Positions 35,491-44,916 of a DNA stretch of 64,000 bases are shown here, piece by piece. A program made the translations under genes and the position numbers. The notes under the pieces were generated by a model. That model was not told where the DNA came from and searched no databases. It saw only the letters and a list, made by a program, of their open reading frames with translations. Source of the stretch: SZUA-430 sp964647355 (GTDB lineage: Bacteria; Pseudomonadota; Alphaproteobacteria; Micropepsales; Micropepsaceae). The stretch's first letter is position 1; each line of letters starts with the position of its first letter. The stretch is from contig CAZYGK010000004.1 of NCBI GenBank assembly GCA_964647355.1, positions 1-64,000 on the forward strand, in the 5' to 3' direction.

Positions 35491-36865
35491 GCTTCCGCAG
35501 GACGCGCCGCTCGACCAGCCGCCGAATACGACGCTGCACCTCCGGCGTGATCGGAAACGACCACAGCAGCAGGATCGCTGGCACATAGAACGCGATCGGC
35601 ATGGCGCAAAACACGAGCGACAGCGCGTTGAGCGCCTCGGGCGTCTTTTCGGCCACCGTCGAGTCGAACCCGAGATAGCCGACCAGCATCAAGGCGGCCC
35701 CGGCGCCAAGTGCATCGCCGCCTTTGATGGCAAGTCCGAAGAACGAGATCATGAGCCCCGCGCGCGGCTCATGCGACTTCAGCGAGTCGAGATCGACGAC
35801 ATCCGCGGCAATCGACTGCCCCAACGTGTAAGGCGCCGAAAACACCGCGCCCAATACGGCAAACAGCATCAGATTCGGCCAATAACCACCACCTTGAACC
35901 AGCGGCAGCGTTGCAAACACGCCGACACCGATCATCATCGCAAGCGATAGTGCCTTGTGCTTCGTGATCTTGGCGCCGAGCCAAATCCAAAGCGGCGCAA
36001 ACACGATCGCCGAGACGATCAACGCCAGCGGGAAGTGGTTCCCCTGCGCCTTCGTCAAACCAACCGCATCGACCATGTAGAACAGGAACAAGACCTCCGC
36101 CGCGCGCGAAGCGATACGCACGAACAGCGTCGCCGTGAATAGGCGTAGGAACGGCAAATTGCTCAACGCCGCCCACGCGCCCTTCCAAACCGACACATGC
36201 TGCGCCTCGCCATATGGCGGCTCGGGCGTCGACCAGAACATGATCGCAACCCCAAGCGGTGTCAGCAGCACGATCGTCCAGCCCAGCACCTCCATCGCGT
36301 GCCAATAGCCACCCGCCGCGCCCGAGGCCGCGCCCGTGCCCACGATGACCGGGATTGCGCCGGCGATCGCCAGACCCACGAGCGTGAATATCTCCCGCAC
36401 GCCCGTGATGCGCGACCGCTCGTTGTAGTCGCCCGACAGCTCCGCTCCCCAAGCCCCGTAAGGGATCGTGATCATCGTCCAGCCGAGATAGAACACTGCG
36501 ATCCAGATCAAAAGATGCGTTTCGCCGGCATCCGGCGGCGGCATGAACAGCATGAAGATGCCGAGCGCAAACACCGGCGCGCCGAGCAGCACCCAGGTCC
36601 GCCGCCGCCCAAGGCTCCCCGTCGTCCGGTCGCTGGCGTACCCGATGATCGGATCGACGATGAAGTCGGCAAAGCGCGCGACGAGAAGAATGAGCCCGAC
36701 CGTCGCAACGTCGATCTTCAGGTCTTCGGCGTAAAACTTCGAGACGTAGACCGCAATCGGCAAACCCGCAAAGGCGAGCGGAATCGCCAATTGCCCGAAG
36801 CCCAATATCGTAAGCCAAGGAAGCCGCTCCGCTGCAGGGGTCGTCGTTGTCGTCGATCGTTGCAA
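35441..36865 (-). CDS. GPH-family sugar/cation symporter (MFS)
   Basis: 474 residues from TTG 36865, chosen because GAGGAGA lies 7 nt upstream; upstream in-frame codons have no such signal. Twelve membrane helices are expected. The family motif after helix 2 (RFADFIVDPIIGYASDRT) and GRRRTWVLLGAP match the melibiose/glucuronide/xyloside transporters. It would import a sugar or glycoside with Na+ or H+ across the inner membrane. The next gene upstream on the strand is a small membrane protein whose stop lies 67 bp away. Confidence 0.88.
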   Translation of the reverse strand: MQRSTTTTTPAAERLPWLTILGFGQLAIPLAFAGLPIAVYVSKFYAEDLKIDVATVGLILLVARFADFIVDPIIGYASDRTTGSLGRRRTWVLLGAPVFALGIFMLFMPPPDAGETHLLIWIAVFYLGWTMITIPYGAWGAELSGDYNERSRITGVREIFTLVGLAIAGAIPVIVGTGAASGAAGGYWHAMEVLGWTIVLLTPLGVAIMFWSTPEPPYGEAQHVSVWKGAWAALSNLPFLRLFTATLFVRIASRAAEVLFLFYMVDAVGLTKAQGNHFPLALIVSAIVFAPLWIWLGAKITKHKALSLAMMIGVGVFATLPLVQGGGYWPNLMLFAVLGAVFSAPYTLGQSIAADVVDLDSLKSHEPRAGLMISFFGLAIKGGDALGAGAALMLVGYLGFDSTVAEKTPEALNALSLVFCAMPIAFYVPAILLLWSFPITPEVQRRIRRLVERRVLRKLRRAANGKPQPAAHTT

Positions 36866-36932
36866 CGTGGCTCTCCTCGACTGATGGCTCAGGCGGACCG
36901 GGAAGTAGGTGATTTGATGAAGATGTAAAGGC

Positions 36933-37307
36933 TCAGGCCCGCGTGCCCACATACGCAAAGAACAGGCACCCAAAACCCACGAGGAGCTTTAGCATATCGA
37001 ACTGCACCACTGGCAAGACAGCCGGCAGCGAAAAGACAATCGACGCAAAACTAGCCGCCGCAAGCCCGATCAGCGCGTAGTTCCGTATCCGCCGGCTGAC
37101 CGAGGCCCCCGCCTGGTCCAATACCGCCCGCTCGCTTGACGCAAAGGCAGCCGCGAGACACAGCCCGCCGACGATGGGCATCAATATGTTCACCTGTATG
37201 AACAGAACCTGGAGCGGAAGCGAAGCAAGTCCAATCGACCCCAGGCAGGCAAGAACGCCCGCCACCCAAAGCATCCACGACTGCAATCGCGCCATCTGCT
37301 TCTTCAT
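36933..37307 (-). CDS. Small membrane protein coupled to the nucleoside transporter
   Basis: 124 residues with four predicted helices (about 10-28, 32-52, 75-95 and 103-122). The ATG at 37307 overlaps the transporter stop (ATGA), which fixes the start. No known family. Its position suggests an accessory or stabilising subunit of the transporter, but this is inference from coupling only. Confidence 0.65.
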   Translation of the reverse strand: MKKQMARLQSWMLWVAGVLACLGSIGLASLPLQVLFIQVNILMPIVGGLCLAAAFASSERAVLDQAGASVSRRIRNYALIGLAAASFASIVFSLPAVLPVVQFDMLKLLVGFGCLFFAYVGTRA

Positions 37308-38563
37308 GGCAACAAACCAACCACCGCCGCCGTCATACATGTGGACAGGTTTCCCGGAATGATCGACCACAGCGACAGCTGAACGATCTCCTCGCGCCGC
37401 GACGGCGCAAGCGCGCTCACGCCCGCGATGACCATCCCGACCGAGCCCAAATTGGCGAACCCGCACATTGCGTAGAGCATGAGCAACTCCGACCGTTCGC
37501 CGAGAGCATCCGCAGGCAATGCGGCCATATTAAGGTAGCCGATGAACTCGTTCAGGATCACCTTCGTGCCCATCAGGCTACCGGCCGTCGCGGCATCCGC
37601 CCAAGGCACCCCGACGAGCCACACGATCGGCGCGAACAGCCAGCCGACAATCCGTTCGAACGACAGCGGCGCATCGCCGACGACGACATTGCCCAGAATG
37701 ATGTTGGCGAGCGCCACCAGCGAAATCATCACGACCAGCATGGCGATGATGTTCAAGTACATCTTCATCCCGTCTTCCGCACCAGTCGCCACCGCATCCA
37801 TCGACGAACGGTAGAGCTTGACCTCACCCAAATCGGCCGGCGTCGTCGCGTCACCGGGGATCATCACCTTCGAAAGCAAGATCGACGCCGGCAACGACAG
37901 CAGCGACGCCACAATGATGTGCCCGACTGCGCCGGGGATCACCGGGTTCAACACATTCGCAAACAGCACCAACACCGTGCCCGCGACGTTCGCGAGCCCG
38001 CACGTGAACAGCGTGAACAATTCGCTCCGCGTCATCCGCTCTAGATACGGCTTGATAAGCAGCGGCGCCTCGATCATGCCCAGAAAGATGTTCGACGCAC
38101 AGCCGACGCCAAGCGCACCACCGATCTTCATCGTCCGCTCGAGCGCAAGCGCAAACCCTTTCACGATCAGCGGCAAGATGCGCCAATGCCAAAGCAGCGC
38201 CGACAAGGCCGACATCACGAGCACGATCGGCAGAATTGTAAAAGCAATCGTCACCATCGCGCCCGGGTTCTTCACCTCGAACGGCGGCGTGCCCCCGCCC
38301 ACGTAGCCGAACACGAACGACGACCCTTGCACCGTCGCCTTCTGAATCGCATCGACCACGACATTCAGCGACAACAGCACCTCGCGTACCGGTGCAATCC
38401 CGAGCAGCACGGCCGCCAGCAAAATCTGCAACCCGATCCCGACCACCACCGTCTGCCACGGAAACGCCCGCCGGTTCTCCGACAGCGCCCACGCGATGGC
38501 GACAAACACAACAAGCCCAAGGGCACTCTGCAGCTGCGGGGGAAAGTCCATCGCGTGTGTCAT
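37304..38563 (-). CDS. Concentrative nucleoside transporter (CNT/NupC family)
   Basis: 419 residues from the ATG at 38563; an ATG at 38551 is possible. Motifs: GSSFVFGYVGGG, the re-entrant segment MIEAPLLIKPYLERMTRSELF, and late GTKVILNEFIGY and CGFANLGSVGMVIAG, which form the nucleoside and sodium sites. It imports purine or pyrimidine nucleosides with Na+ or H+. A small membrane gene is co-translated downstream. No nucleoside catabolic genes are near. Confidence 0.92.
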   Translation of the reverse strand: MTHAMDFPPQLQSALGLVVFVAIAWALSENRRAFPWQTVVVGIGLQILLAAVLLGIAPVREVLLSLNVVVDAIQKATVQGSSFVFGYVGGGTPPFEVKNPGAMVTIAFTILPIVLVMSALSALLWHWRILPLIVKGFALALERTMKIGGALGVGCASNIFLGMIEAPLLIKPYLERMTRSELFTLFTCGLANVAGTVLVLFANVLNPVIPGAVGHIIVASLLSLPASILLSKVMIPGDATTPADLGEVKLYRSSMDAVATGAEDGMKMYLNIIAMLVVMISLVALANIILGNVVVGDAPLSFERIVGWLFAPIVWLVGVPWADAATAGSLMGTKVILNEFIGYLNMAALPADALGERSELLMLYAMCGFANLGSVGMVIAGVSALAPSRREEIVQLSLWSIIPGNLSTCMTAAVVGLLP

Positions 38564-38623
38564 CCTTGTGCAGCCGAGTCGGCTAAAGTGCGAATCGACG
38601 CTGATCGTACATGAGAGACCGAA

Positions 38624-39157
38624 ATGACCGGGAATAACGTCGCCGTCCTGTTGAGTTTCCTCGCTGCGGCGGTGGCGCTAGCCGGGTTCGCAGGCATCGT
38701 CACGTCGATCGACCGGCGGACCGCGATGGCGACGGATGAAGTCATTTCCTTCCGCGTGCGAAACCTGGTGCTCGCGGCCGTCCTGTCGGTCGTGCTCGCA
38801 ATGCAACCGATCCTGCTCGATGCCTTGGAATTGCTCCCAATGAGCCTTTGGCAGTTCGCCTGCATGACATCCGCGATCAGCCAGGGCTGGATTCTCATTC
38901 ACCAAACCCAAAGCAGATTTCGCATGCAAGCCGCGGGCAGAGACTCCGGCCTTTCGCGCCCGCTCTTCGCCTTCAACACGACGATGGCCGCGGCCGGGTT
39001 TCTCGTTACCCTTTTGGGCGCAAGCGGCTCCCTCCCAGGACGGGGCGCCTACTTCGTCGGGCTATTTTATCTGCAATACCTGATGTGCTCGCTATTCTAT
39101 CGGATAATCGTAGTCGCCGACGAAGCCGCCCGCCGGCGAGCACCTTCAACGACCTAG
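38624..39157 (+). CDS. Uncharacterised four-helix membrane protein
   Basis: 177 residues. The ATG at 38624 is preceded by GAGAC. Predicted helices at about 6-27, 45-63, 117-136 and 141-162, joined by a basic cytoplasmic loop (HQTQSRFRMQAAGRDSG). No family recognised. It is divergent from the nucleoside transporter gene (61 bp apart) and on the same strand as the short-chain dehydrogenase, 127 bp ahead of it. Confidence 0.65.
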   Translation: MTGNNVAVLLSFLAAAVALAGFAGIVTSIDRRTAMATDEVISFRVRNLVLAAVLSVVLAMQPILLDALELLPMSLWQFACMTSAISQGWILIHQTQSRFRMQAAGRDSGLSRPLFAFNTTMAAAGFLVTLLGASGSLPGRGAYFVGLFYLQYLMCSLFYRIIVVADEAARRRAPSTT

Positions 39158-39284
39158 CAACCGCGCCAGCCGCGCGAAGGCCTACCAACGGCCGCGGGAC
39201 TCGCGGCCCCAGTTGATTTCAGCTCCAATCCAAGGCAGAAACCACCAACTTCGCAACTGCAGCAATTCAAAAGGAAACACACAC

Positions 39285-40187
39285 ATGTCCATTCGTTTCG
39301 ACGGCAAAGTCGCCATCGTCACCGGTGCTGGCGGCGGCTTGGGCCGCGCGCATGCGCTCGATCTCGCGCGGCGCGGCGCCAAGGTCGTGATCAACGATCT
39401 GGGTGGCACCGTCGACGGCTCCGGCGGCTCGTCGGAAGCGGCGAAGAAGGTCGTCGAAGAGATCAAGGCCTTCGGCGGCACGGCGATCGCGAACGGCGCC
39501 TCGGTCACCGACGACGCGGGCGTCGCCGGTCTCGTCAAGCAAACACTCGACGCCTTCGGCCGCATCGACATCCTGATCAACAACGCGGGTGTGTTGCGCG
39601 ACAAGAGCTTCACGAAGATGGAAATCAAGGACTTCGAGTTCGTGCTCGACGTCCACCTCGTGGGTTCGGTGAAAGTCACGAAGGCGTGCTGGGAAACGAT
39701 GAAGGCGCAACAGTACGGCCGCATCGTCATGACGTCGTCGTCCTCGGGCCTCTACGGCAATTTCGGGCAGACGAATTACGGCGCAGCGAAGCTCGGCCTC
39801 GTCGGCTTCATGAACACGCTGAAGCTCGAAGGCCAGAAGGACAACATCCGCGTGAACGCGCTCGCCCCCGTGGCCGGCACGCGCATGACGGAGAACCTGA
39901 TGCCCCCGCAAGCGCTCGAAGCGCTGAAGCCGGAATTCGTGACGCCGGGCGTGATCTACCTCGTCAGCGAAGACGCCCCGAACGGCGTGATCCTAGCCGC
40001 CGGCGGCGGCGCGTTTGCAGTGGCGCAGATCGTTGAATCGAGCGGCGCGTTCTTAGGCCACCAAGGCCTGACCGCCGAAAAGGTCGCCGAAAACTGGAGC
40101 AAGATCGCCGACATGACCGGCGCCAAAGCCTACTTCATGGGCGGCGAACAAACCCAAAAATTCTTCGCCCGCATCAGCGGGAACTAG
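39285..40187 (+). CDS. Short-chain dehydrogenase, peroxisomal MFE-2-like (3-hydroxyacyl-CoA type)
   Basis: 300 residues from the ATG at 39285, with AAAGGA 9 nt upstream. Cofactor loop TGAGGGLGRAHA, the aspartate in VINDLGG selecting NAD, NNAG, the serine cluster in MTSSSSGLYGN, and catalytic YGAAK. Sequence resembles the dehydrogenase domain of multifunctional enzyme type 2, which oxidises 3-hydroxyacyl-CoA in beta-oxidation. It ends at a strong two-way terminator shared with the convergent barrel gene. Confidence 0.88.
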   Translation: MSIRFDGKVAIVTGAGGGLGRAHALDLARRGAKVVINDLGGTVDGSGGSSEAAKKVVEEIKAFGGTAIANGASVTDDAGVAGLVKQTLDAFGRIDILINNAGVLRDKSFTKMEIKDFEFVLDVHLVGSVKVTKACWETMKAQQYGRIVMTSSSSGLYGNFGQTNYGAAKLGLVGFMNTLKLEGQKDNIRVNALAPVAGTRMTENLMPPQALEALKPEFVTPGVIYLVSEDAPNGVILAAGGGAFAVAQIVESSGAFLGHQGLTAEKVAENWSKIADMTGAKAYFMGGEQTQKFFARISGN

Positions 40188-40192
40188 GCAAG

Positions 40193-40237
40193 AAAAAGGG
40201 GCGCTTCCCGCACGGGAAGCGCCCCGACCATTTTTTT
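40193..40237. terminator. Bidirectional rho-independent terminator
   Basis: Perfect 12-13 bp stem (GGGGCGCTTCCC and complement, 40198-40210 with 40213-40225) flanked by AAAAA on the left and CATTTTTTT on the right. It can end the dehydrogenase transcript on the plus strand and the barrel-protein transcript on the minus strand. Confidence 0.88.
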
Positions 40238-40251
40238 GCCGTGCGAGCAGC

Positions 40252-40977
40252 CTAGTCGAGCGACAAGCCGCCCGCTGCGGTCTCGAACACGCCCTCCGGG
40301 CGACGCAACCGCGCACCCGAACGATCGCGCTGAATCAGTGAGCCCTCGCCGAAGTTCCAACGTAGACCAATGCCCCAGGTGTTGGCTTCGCCGCCGATAT
40401 CCGTGTGGCGATAGCCGGCGAATACGGCAAAGGGCGACGCGTCGAACTGATACTCCGCACCGAGATCGATGTAGTGACCGTCTTGGTCGCCGAAGGTGGA
40501 GTCGACGGTGAGCCACGCAGCCCCGGCTTGGATGCTGAAATTGTCGGTCACGAAGTACCGGATATCGCCGGCAACGCTCCACATGGAAGGATCGACGCCC
40601 GGCGTATCAAGATCGCTATAAGCCACCGTCAGCCCAAGGGTTGCGCGGTCGAGGTAGTACTGCCCCTCGCCGGCCAGCGTCCACTCATCGATGCTGACGC
40701 CCGCAACTTCCATGTTCGCGTAGCCCACGTAACCACCAAGCAGCCAATTGGCTTCACGCGCGAACAAATGTCCGCCGATGCGAAACACGTCGACATCGCC
40801 GTCGAGGTTCGAGTACCCGCCATCGAGCAGCACGTTCGTCCCGGCCAAGTACCGGCCATTGATCGACCAGCTATCGGCGCCGTCGAGGTCGACGTAGTTG
40901 CCGCTCACATAGCCTTCGGCAGACGCAGCGCCCGCCAATGCCAATGCGGCCACGCCGCACAAAAATGCACGTTTCAT
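40252..40977 (-). CDS. Outer-membrane beta-barrel protein
   Basis: 241 residues from the ATG at 40977, with AAGGGGG upstream. Signal peptide ALALAGAASA, then alternating aromatic/hydrophobic strands (GYVSGNYVDLDG, GRYLAGTNVLLDGGYSNL, GGYVGYANMEV, AVFAGYRHTDIGG) typical of an eight- to ten-strand barrel. Unlike most barrels it does not end in an aromatic residue: after WGIGLRWNF about 30 polar residues follow, probably a periplasmic tail. No ligand can be inferred. Single gene with its own terminator. Confidence 0.75.
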   Translation of the reverse strand: MKRAFLCGVAALALAGAASAEGYVSGNYVDLDGADSWSINGRYLAGTNVLLDGGYSNLDGDVDVFRIGGHLFAREANWLLGGYVGYANMEVAGVSIDEWTLAGEGQYYLDRATLGLTVAYSDLDTPGVDPSMWSVAGDIRYFVTDNFSIQAGAAWLTVDSTFGDQDGHYIDLGAEYQFDASPFAVFAGYRHTDIGGEANTWGIGLRWNFGEGSLIQRDRSGARLRRPEGVFETAAGGLSLD

Positions 40978-41246
40978 GGAGATTGCCCCCTTGTTGTCGC
41001 GGCATCGCAACCGCGAGTGTTTCCCAGCGATGCGCGTGCGATAGCATGCAAGCCGAACCATCGCTGATAACAATTGTGCGCCTTCCAAACATTTAACGGA
41101 ATTCGCCTAGTTGGGGCACGACACCGGTACCGCACCTCATTTAGGCTCACGACCTGCATTGCGTCCCCGTTCGCACCGGCGAATATTCATCGATCGGCTC
41201 GCCCCACAGGAGAAGACCAATCCCCAACCCAAGTTTTCAAACGATC

Positions 41247-41684
41247 TTGATCCGCGCCGTCGGCGGCGCGCTCGGCATCGCGATCATGACGACGCTCGCG
41301 CATGCCTCGGGTCAGCCGCTGATGATGGTGCCGTTCGCCACCTCGATCGTGCTGGTCATGGGCTCGCCCGAAGCGCCGCCGGCGCGCCCGCGTGCCGTCG
41401 TCGGCGGTCACCTACTCTCGGCGCTCGCGGGCATCCTGTGCGTGACTGTCTTTGGTGACGCGTTTTGGGCGCCGGCCATCGGCGTCGGCCTTGCGATCGC
41501 GCTGATGCATGCGGCCAAGGCGTTCCACCCACCCGCAGGCATCAGCCCGCTGATCATCACGAGCCAGCATGCGACACCGCTGTTTCTATTGTCGCCCGTG
41601 CTCTCAGGCGCGCTGATCCTGGTCGCGTTCGCCTTCGTGTACCATCGCCTCTCGGGCGAGACCTGGCCGGAGCGTTGGACCTAG
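41247..41684 (+). CDS. HPP-family integral membrane protein
   Basis: 145 residues from TTG 41247. Four helices, the family signature FHPPAGISPLI and a SPEAPPARPRAVVGGHLLSA loop are present. Cyanobacterial and plastid HPP proteins transport nitrite, so an anion-transport role is possible. The start is uncertain: the frame is open back to 41145 without ATG or GTG, and an AGGAGA site at 41209-41214 is too far from the TTG. It shares its stop (CTAG) with the convergent barrel gene. Confidence 0.75.
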   Translation: MIRAVGGALGIAIMTTLAHASGQPLMMVPFATSIVLVMGSPEAPPARPRAVVGGHLLSALAGILCVTVFGDAFWAPAIGVGLAIALMHAAKAFHPPAGISPLIITSQHATPLFLLSPVLSGALILVAFAFVYHRLSGETWPERWT

Positions 41685-42310
41685 TCTAACGGTATCGACA
41701 GCCGCAGCCGAACCTCATTTGTCTCAAGCCTAACGTCGCCCTGCGCCAAGCCGCCGAAGTTCACGTCCGCATCGCCATAGTCGCTGTGGCGATACTCGAC
41801 ACCCAGGCGCAAACCGCCTTCGCCCTGCCACTCCGCACCGCCGCCGACCGTCCAGCCGGCCAGCGCCTTGCTATCGCTCGACCCGCCGTTGACATCCGAC
41901 TCGGCTTGAATGAACCCGAGCGCGAGCCCGGCCGTCCCATAGAATTGAATCTGACCGACCGCGATACCAGCGCGAGCACGCAATGACGAGAGCAGGTGAA
42001 CGTCGAGCGAACACGTAAATGTCGCCGCGTCACACTGACCGTTGTCGGAGAAATCGGCACCGAAAATGTCCAGCTCGGCGCCAAGCACGAGCCCGTCGAC
42101 CTCTTGCTCATAACCGGCAAAGCCGCCCACGGTCAGTCCTTCCGGCGAAATCTCGGGATCGGTAGGCCCGACATCCCAGGCGCGGTTCGCATCGACGTAC
42201 CCGGCGAACGCCCCGATGTAAGGGCCGGACCACTGCGGATCGGCCGCACCGGCGGTTGTCAGGCTTGGCAGAAGCAAGGAGGAGGCGAGAGCCACGCGTT
42301 TCAGGGACAT
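41681..42310 (-). CDS. Omp25/Omp31-like outer-membrane protein
   Basis: 209 residues. Signal peptide ends TTAGA, and the mature start WSGPYIGAFAGY is the typical opening of the Omp25/Omp31/RopB porin-like group of Rhizobiales. Strands GGFAGYEQ, LGAELDIFGADF, LRARAGIAVGQIQFYGTAGLALG and LRLGVEYRHSDYGD follow. It does not end in a classical aromatic but in RLRLSIPLD. Two cysteines (GQCDAATFTCS) lie in one surface loop and may form a disulfide. Confidence 0.85.
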   Translation of the reverse strand: MSLKRVALASSLLLPSLTTAGAADPQWSGPYIGAFAGYVDANRAWDVGPTDPEISPEGLTVGGFAGYEQEVDGLVLGAELDIFGADFSDNGQCDAATFTCSLDVHLLSSLRARAGIAVGQIQFYGTAGLALGFIQAESDVNGGSSDSKALAGWTVGGGAEWQGEGGLRLGVEYRHSDYGDADVNFGGLAQGDVRLETNEVRLRLSIPLD

Positions 42311-42431
42311 GAAAATACCTTGAACTGACTATGTCCCCGCCGAAACGCGACAATGGTCGGTCGAATCTGAACGGAAGATGACGAACAGAGGCCTCGCCGC
42401 CGAATGACAAATAATTCAGCGAAAGCGGACG

Positions 42432-43295
42432 CTACCCGCGAGGCGGCTCCGAGATCATAGCCTTGTCCGGCCCGCCGCGCTTCTTGAGCTCCTCTGCGCA
42501 CAAGCGCTCGACCTCGGGCATAAGCTCCTTGTAAGGCGACGGGTTCGCCATCACAAACCAGCGTAGGGCAAGTGCGAACCTCAGCAAACCCGGCGCCATC
42601 ACGCGCCGCTTACGCTGCACAACGCCATCAGCAATCGCGCGCACCGCAATGTCGACCGGCGCAATCGCTCGAAGCGGCCCCGGCAGATGCTCGCGCACAT
42701 AGGTGAACCCGGGATGCTCGCCACCCTGCTTCACCAGATCCGTCGCCAGCCAGCCGAAATACGCGACACCCACGTCGACACCTTTGTGCACGACCTCGGA
42801 GCGAAACGTATTCAGCAAGTTCTCCGTCGCGCCCTTGCTCGCACCATACGCCGCCATACCCGGCGGCGCTCCCGCCGCGGCGATCGATGCGACGCCCAAA
42901 AAATATCCCTTCGTCTCGATGAGGTGCGGCAGCGAGGCTTGAATGGCGTTGAAGTATCCCTCGACGTTCACGGCCATAACCCGCCGGAAGTGCGTAGGCG
43001 ACATCGTCGAAAGCAGGTCGAAGTTCGAAATGCCGGCGTTCGAAACGACGGCATCGATCCGCCCGAATTTTTCGCGGACGCCCTCGAACGCGCTGCCGAC
43101 CGCAATCCGGTCCGTCATATCGGCTTCGAAAGCGATTGCATTCGCACCGATCGCCTTGGCGTTTTGCCGAAGCAGATCACCTTCGAGGCCAACGAGCCCA
43201 ACCGCATAGCCGCGTTTGGCGAGCTCACGGGCGACGCCGGCGCCGATCCCGCGTGCGGCGCCCGTGACGACGGCGACCTTGGCAACATTGGACAT
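42432..43295 (-). CDS. Short-chain dehydrogenase/reductase
   Basis: 287 residues. Cofactor loop TGAARGIGAGVA, DMTD, NAG in VVSNAGISNF, and catalytic YGASK are intact. A C-terminal extension of about 50 residues (RFALALRWFVMANP onward) suggests membrane contact, as in SDRs acting on lipids. Last gene of a minus-strand run of acyl-CoA genes starting at 46220, 69 bp after the acyl-CoA dehydrogenase. Substrate unknown. Confidence 0.85.
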   Translation of the reverse strand: MSNVAKVAVVTGAARGIGAGVARELAKRGYAVGLVGLEGDLLRQNAKAIGANAIAFEADMTDRIAVGSAFEGVREKFGRIDAVVSNAGISNFDLLSTMSPTHFRRVMAVNVEGYFNAIQASLPHLIETKGYFLGVASIAAAGAPPGMAAYGASKGATENLLNTFRSEVVHKGVDVGVAYFGWLATDLVKQGGEHPGFTYVREHLPGPLRAIAPVDIAVRAIADGVVQRKRRVMAPGLLRFALALRWFVMANPSPYKELMPEVERLCAEELKKRGGPDKAMISEPPRG

Positions 43296-43364
43296 CAGGC
43301 AAGCTCCGCTCAGTGAGTCCTTCGACCCACACTATACGCAAGAGCCGCATGCTTGGTTGTCGGC

Positions 43365-44573
43365 CTAAAGCCCCAACACCAACTTCGCCATGATGTTTCG
43401 CTGGATCTCGTTCGACCCGGCGTAGATAGCAGCCTTGCGCAGGTTGAAGTAGTACGGCGCCGCGGTCACGGCGTAGTCGGGCTGCGGCCAAGGCTCGTTC
43501 GCACGTGCCCAGGGGTTCGCCACAAACGGCATCGCCGAGTACTGCACCGCCTCAACCGCAAGCTCAGTAATCGCCTGCTGCAATTCGGTGCCGCGCGTCT
43601 TGAACAGCGAGGACTCTGCGCCCGGTCTGCCGCCGGTCGCGAGCTTCGAGAATACGCGAAGCTCCGTGTACTCCATCGCGTGCAGCTGGATTTCGACTTC
43701 TTCGATCTTGCGGCGGAAATCCGCGTCGTCGATCAGCCTTTTCCCGTCCATCCCTTCGGCCGCTGCGATCGTACGGACTTTCTTCAGTGAACGTTTCAGC
43801 CCCGGCGCATAAGCGTTGCCGCGTTCGAACTCGAGCAGATACTTGGCGTAAGTCCAACCTTCGTCCTGCTTGCCGATGAGGTTTTCCTTGGGCACGCGCA
43901 CGTCGTCGAAGAAGACCTGATTGACCTCCTGCAGACCCTCTGTCGGCCCGTCGAGCGTCACGATCGGCTTCACCGTGATGCCCGGCGTCTTCATGTCGAT
44001 CAGGATGAACGAGATGCCCTCCTGCGGCTTTCCTCCCGGCGTCGTGCGCACGAGACAGAATATCCAGTCGGCCCATTGCGCATGGGTCGTCCAAATCTTG
44101 GAACCGTTGCAGATGTAGTGATCGCCCTTGTCCTCGGCACGCATCTGCAAGCTGGCGAGGTCGGACCCCGATCCGGGCTCCGAGTAGCCCTGACACCACC
44201 AAATGTCGGACGACAATATCGGCGGAAGATGCTGCTTCTTCTGCTTGTCGTTGCCGAACGCCATGATCACCGGCGCGACCATCTTCAAGCCCATCGGACT
44301 CACGATCGGCGTTCCCGCGGCCGACATCTCAAGGTCGAAGATATACTTCTGGTTCGCGGTGAAGCCCGCGCCGCCATATTCCTTGGGCCAGTTCACGGCA
44401 GCCCAGCCGCGCTCGTACAGCGCCTTCTGCCACTTCACCTGGCCTTCCTTGTCAAGATAGCCGTTCTTCGAGAACGCCATCTTGCGGCGAAGGTCTTCGT
44501 CGTACTTCTCGGCGATGAAGGCGCGCACTTCGTCGCGAAACTTCAAATCTTCCTTGCTGAACGCGAGTTCCAT
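43365..44573 (-). CDS. Acyl-CoA dehydrogenase (FadE-like)
   Basis: 402 residues. Motifs CQGYSEPGSGSDLASL and KIWTTHAQWADW are typical of the long-chain/steroid-type FadE branch. The C-terminal IYAGSNEIQ has alanine where short-chain enzymes carry the catalytic glutamate, so the base must lie elsewhere, as in isovaleryl-type enzymes. It starts 12 bp after the stop of the small monooxygenase gene. Very similar to the dehydrogenase at 49024. Confidence 0.88.
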   Translation of the reverse strand: MELAFSKEDLKFRDEVRAFIAEKYDEDLRRKMAFSKNGYLDKEGQVKWQKALYERGWAAVNWPKEYGGAGFTANQKYIFDLEMSAAGTPIVSPMGLKMVAPVIMAFGNDKQKKQHLPPILSSDIWWCQGYSEPGSGSDLASLQMRAEDKGDHYICNGSKIWTTHAQWADWIFCLVRTTPGGKPQEGISFILIDMKTPGITVKPIVTLDGPTEGLQEVNQVFFDDVRVPKENLIGKQDEGWTYAKYLLEFERGNAYAPGLKRSLKKVRTIAAAEGMDGKRLIDDADFRRKIEEVEIQLHAMEYTELRVFSKLATGGRPGAESSLFKTRGTELQQAITELAVEAVQYSAMPFVANPWARANEPWPQPDYAVTAAPYYFNLRKAAIYAGSNEIQRNIMAKLVLGL

Positions 44574-44585
44574 AGAGCGTCTACC

Positions 44586-44876
44586 TCAGAGCTTATCGAG
44601 CAATTCGATCGCAGGCCGGCCGTCCAGCACCGCGCCGAGCTTCGGACCGGCCGCTGCCATATGCGGCGTCGTGCGGTGCGCGGCCAAATCGGCTTCGGAC
44701 TTGTACTGCTCCATCACGATGTAGGTCGACGCGTTGGCCTTCGACTTGAAAAGCTCATACTGCAGCGCGCCAGGTTCGTTCTTCTTCACCACAGCCTGCA
44801 GCTCCAGAAACACGGCTTCGAACTCCTGCTCCTTGCCGGGTTTGATCTTCAACGTGGCGACGATGCCGATGGTCAT
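44586..44876 (-). CDS. Antibiotic-biosynthesis-monooxygenase-domain protein (YgiN/quinol monooxygenase-like)
   Basis: 96 residues from the ATG at 44876, with GGAGAG 6 nt upstream. A complete ABM ferredoxin-like domain: IGIVATLKIKPGKEQEFE, then GALQYELFKSK and the C-terminal HMAAAGPKL block. These small dimers oxidise quinols or act on reactive carbonyls without cofactors. Sits between an acetyltransferase and an acyl-CoA dehydrogenase in an operon; its link to acyl-CoA metabolism is unclear. Confidence 0.85.
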   Translation of the reverse strand: MTIGIVATLKIKPGKEQEFEAVFLELQAVVKKNEPGALQYELFKSKANASTYIVMEQYKSEADLAAHRTTPHMAAAGPKLGAVLDGRPAIELLDKL

Positions 44877-44916
44877 GGTGCTCTCCGATGTGAATGACGA
44901 TTTGCCCAAGATTAGA

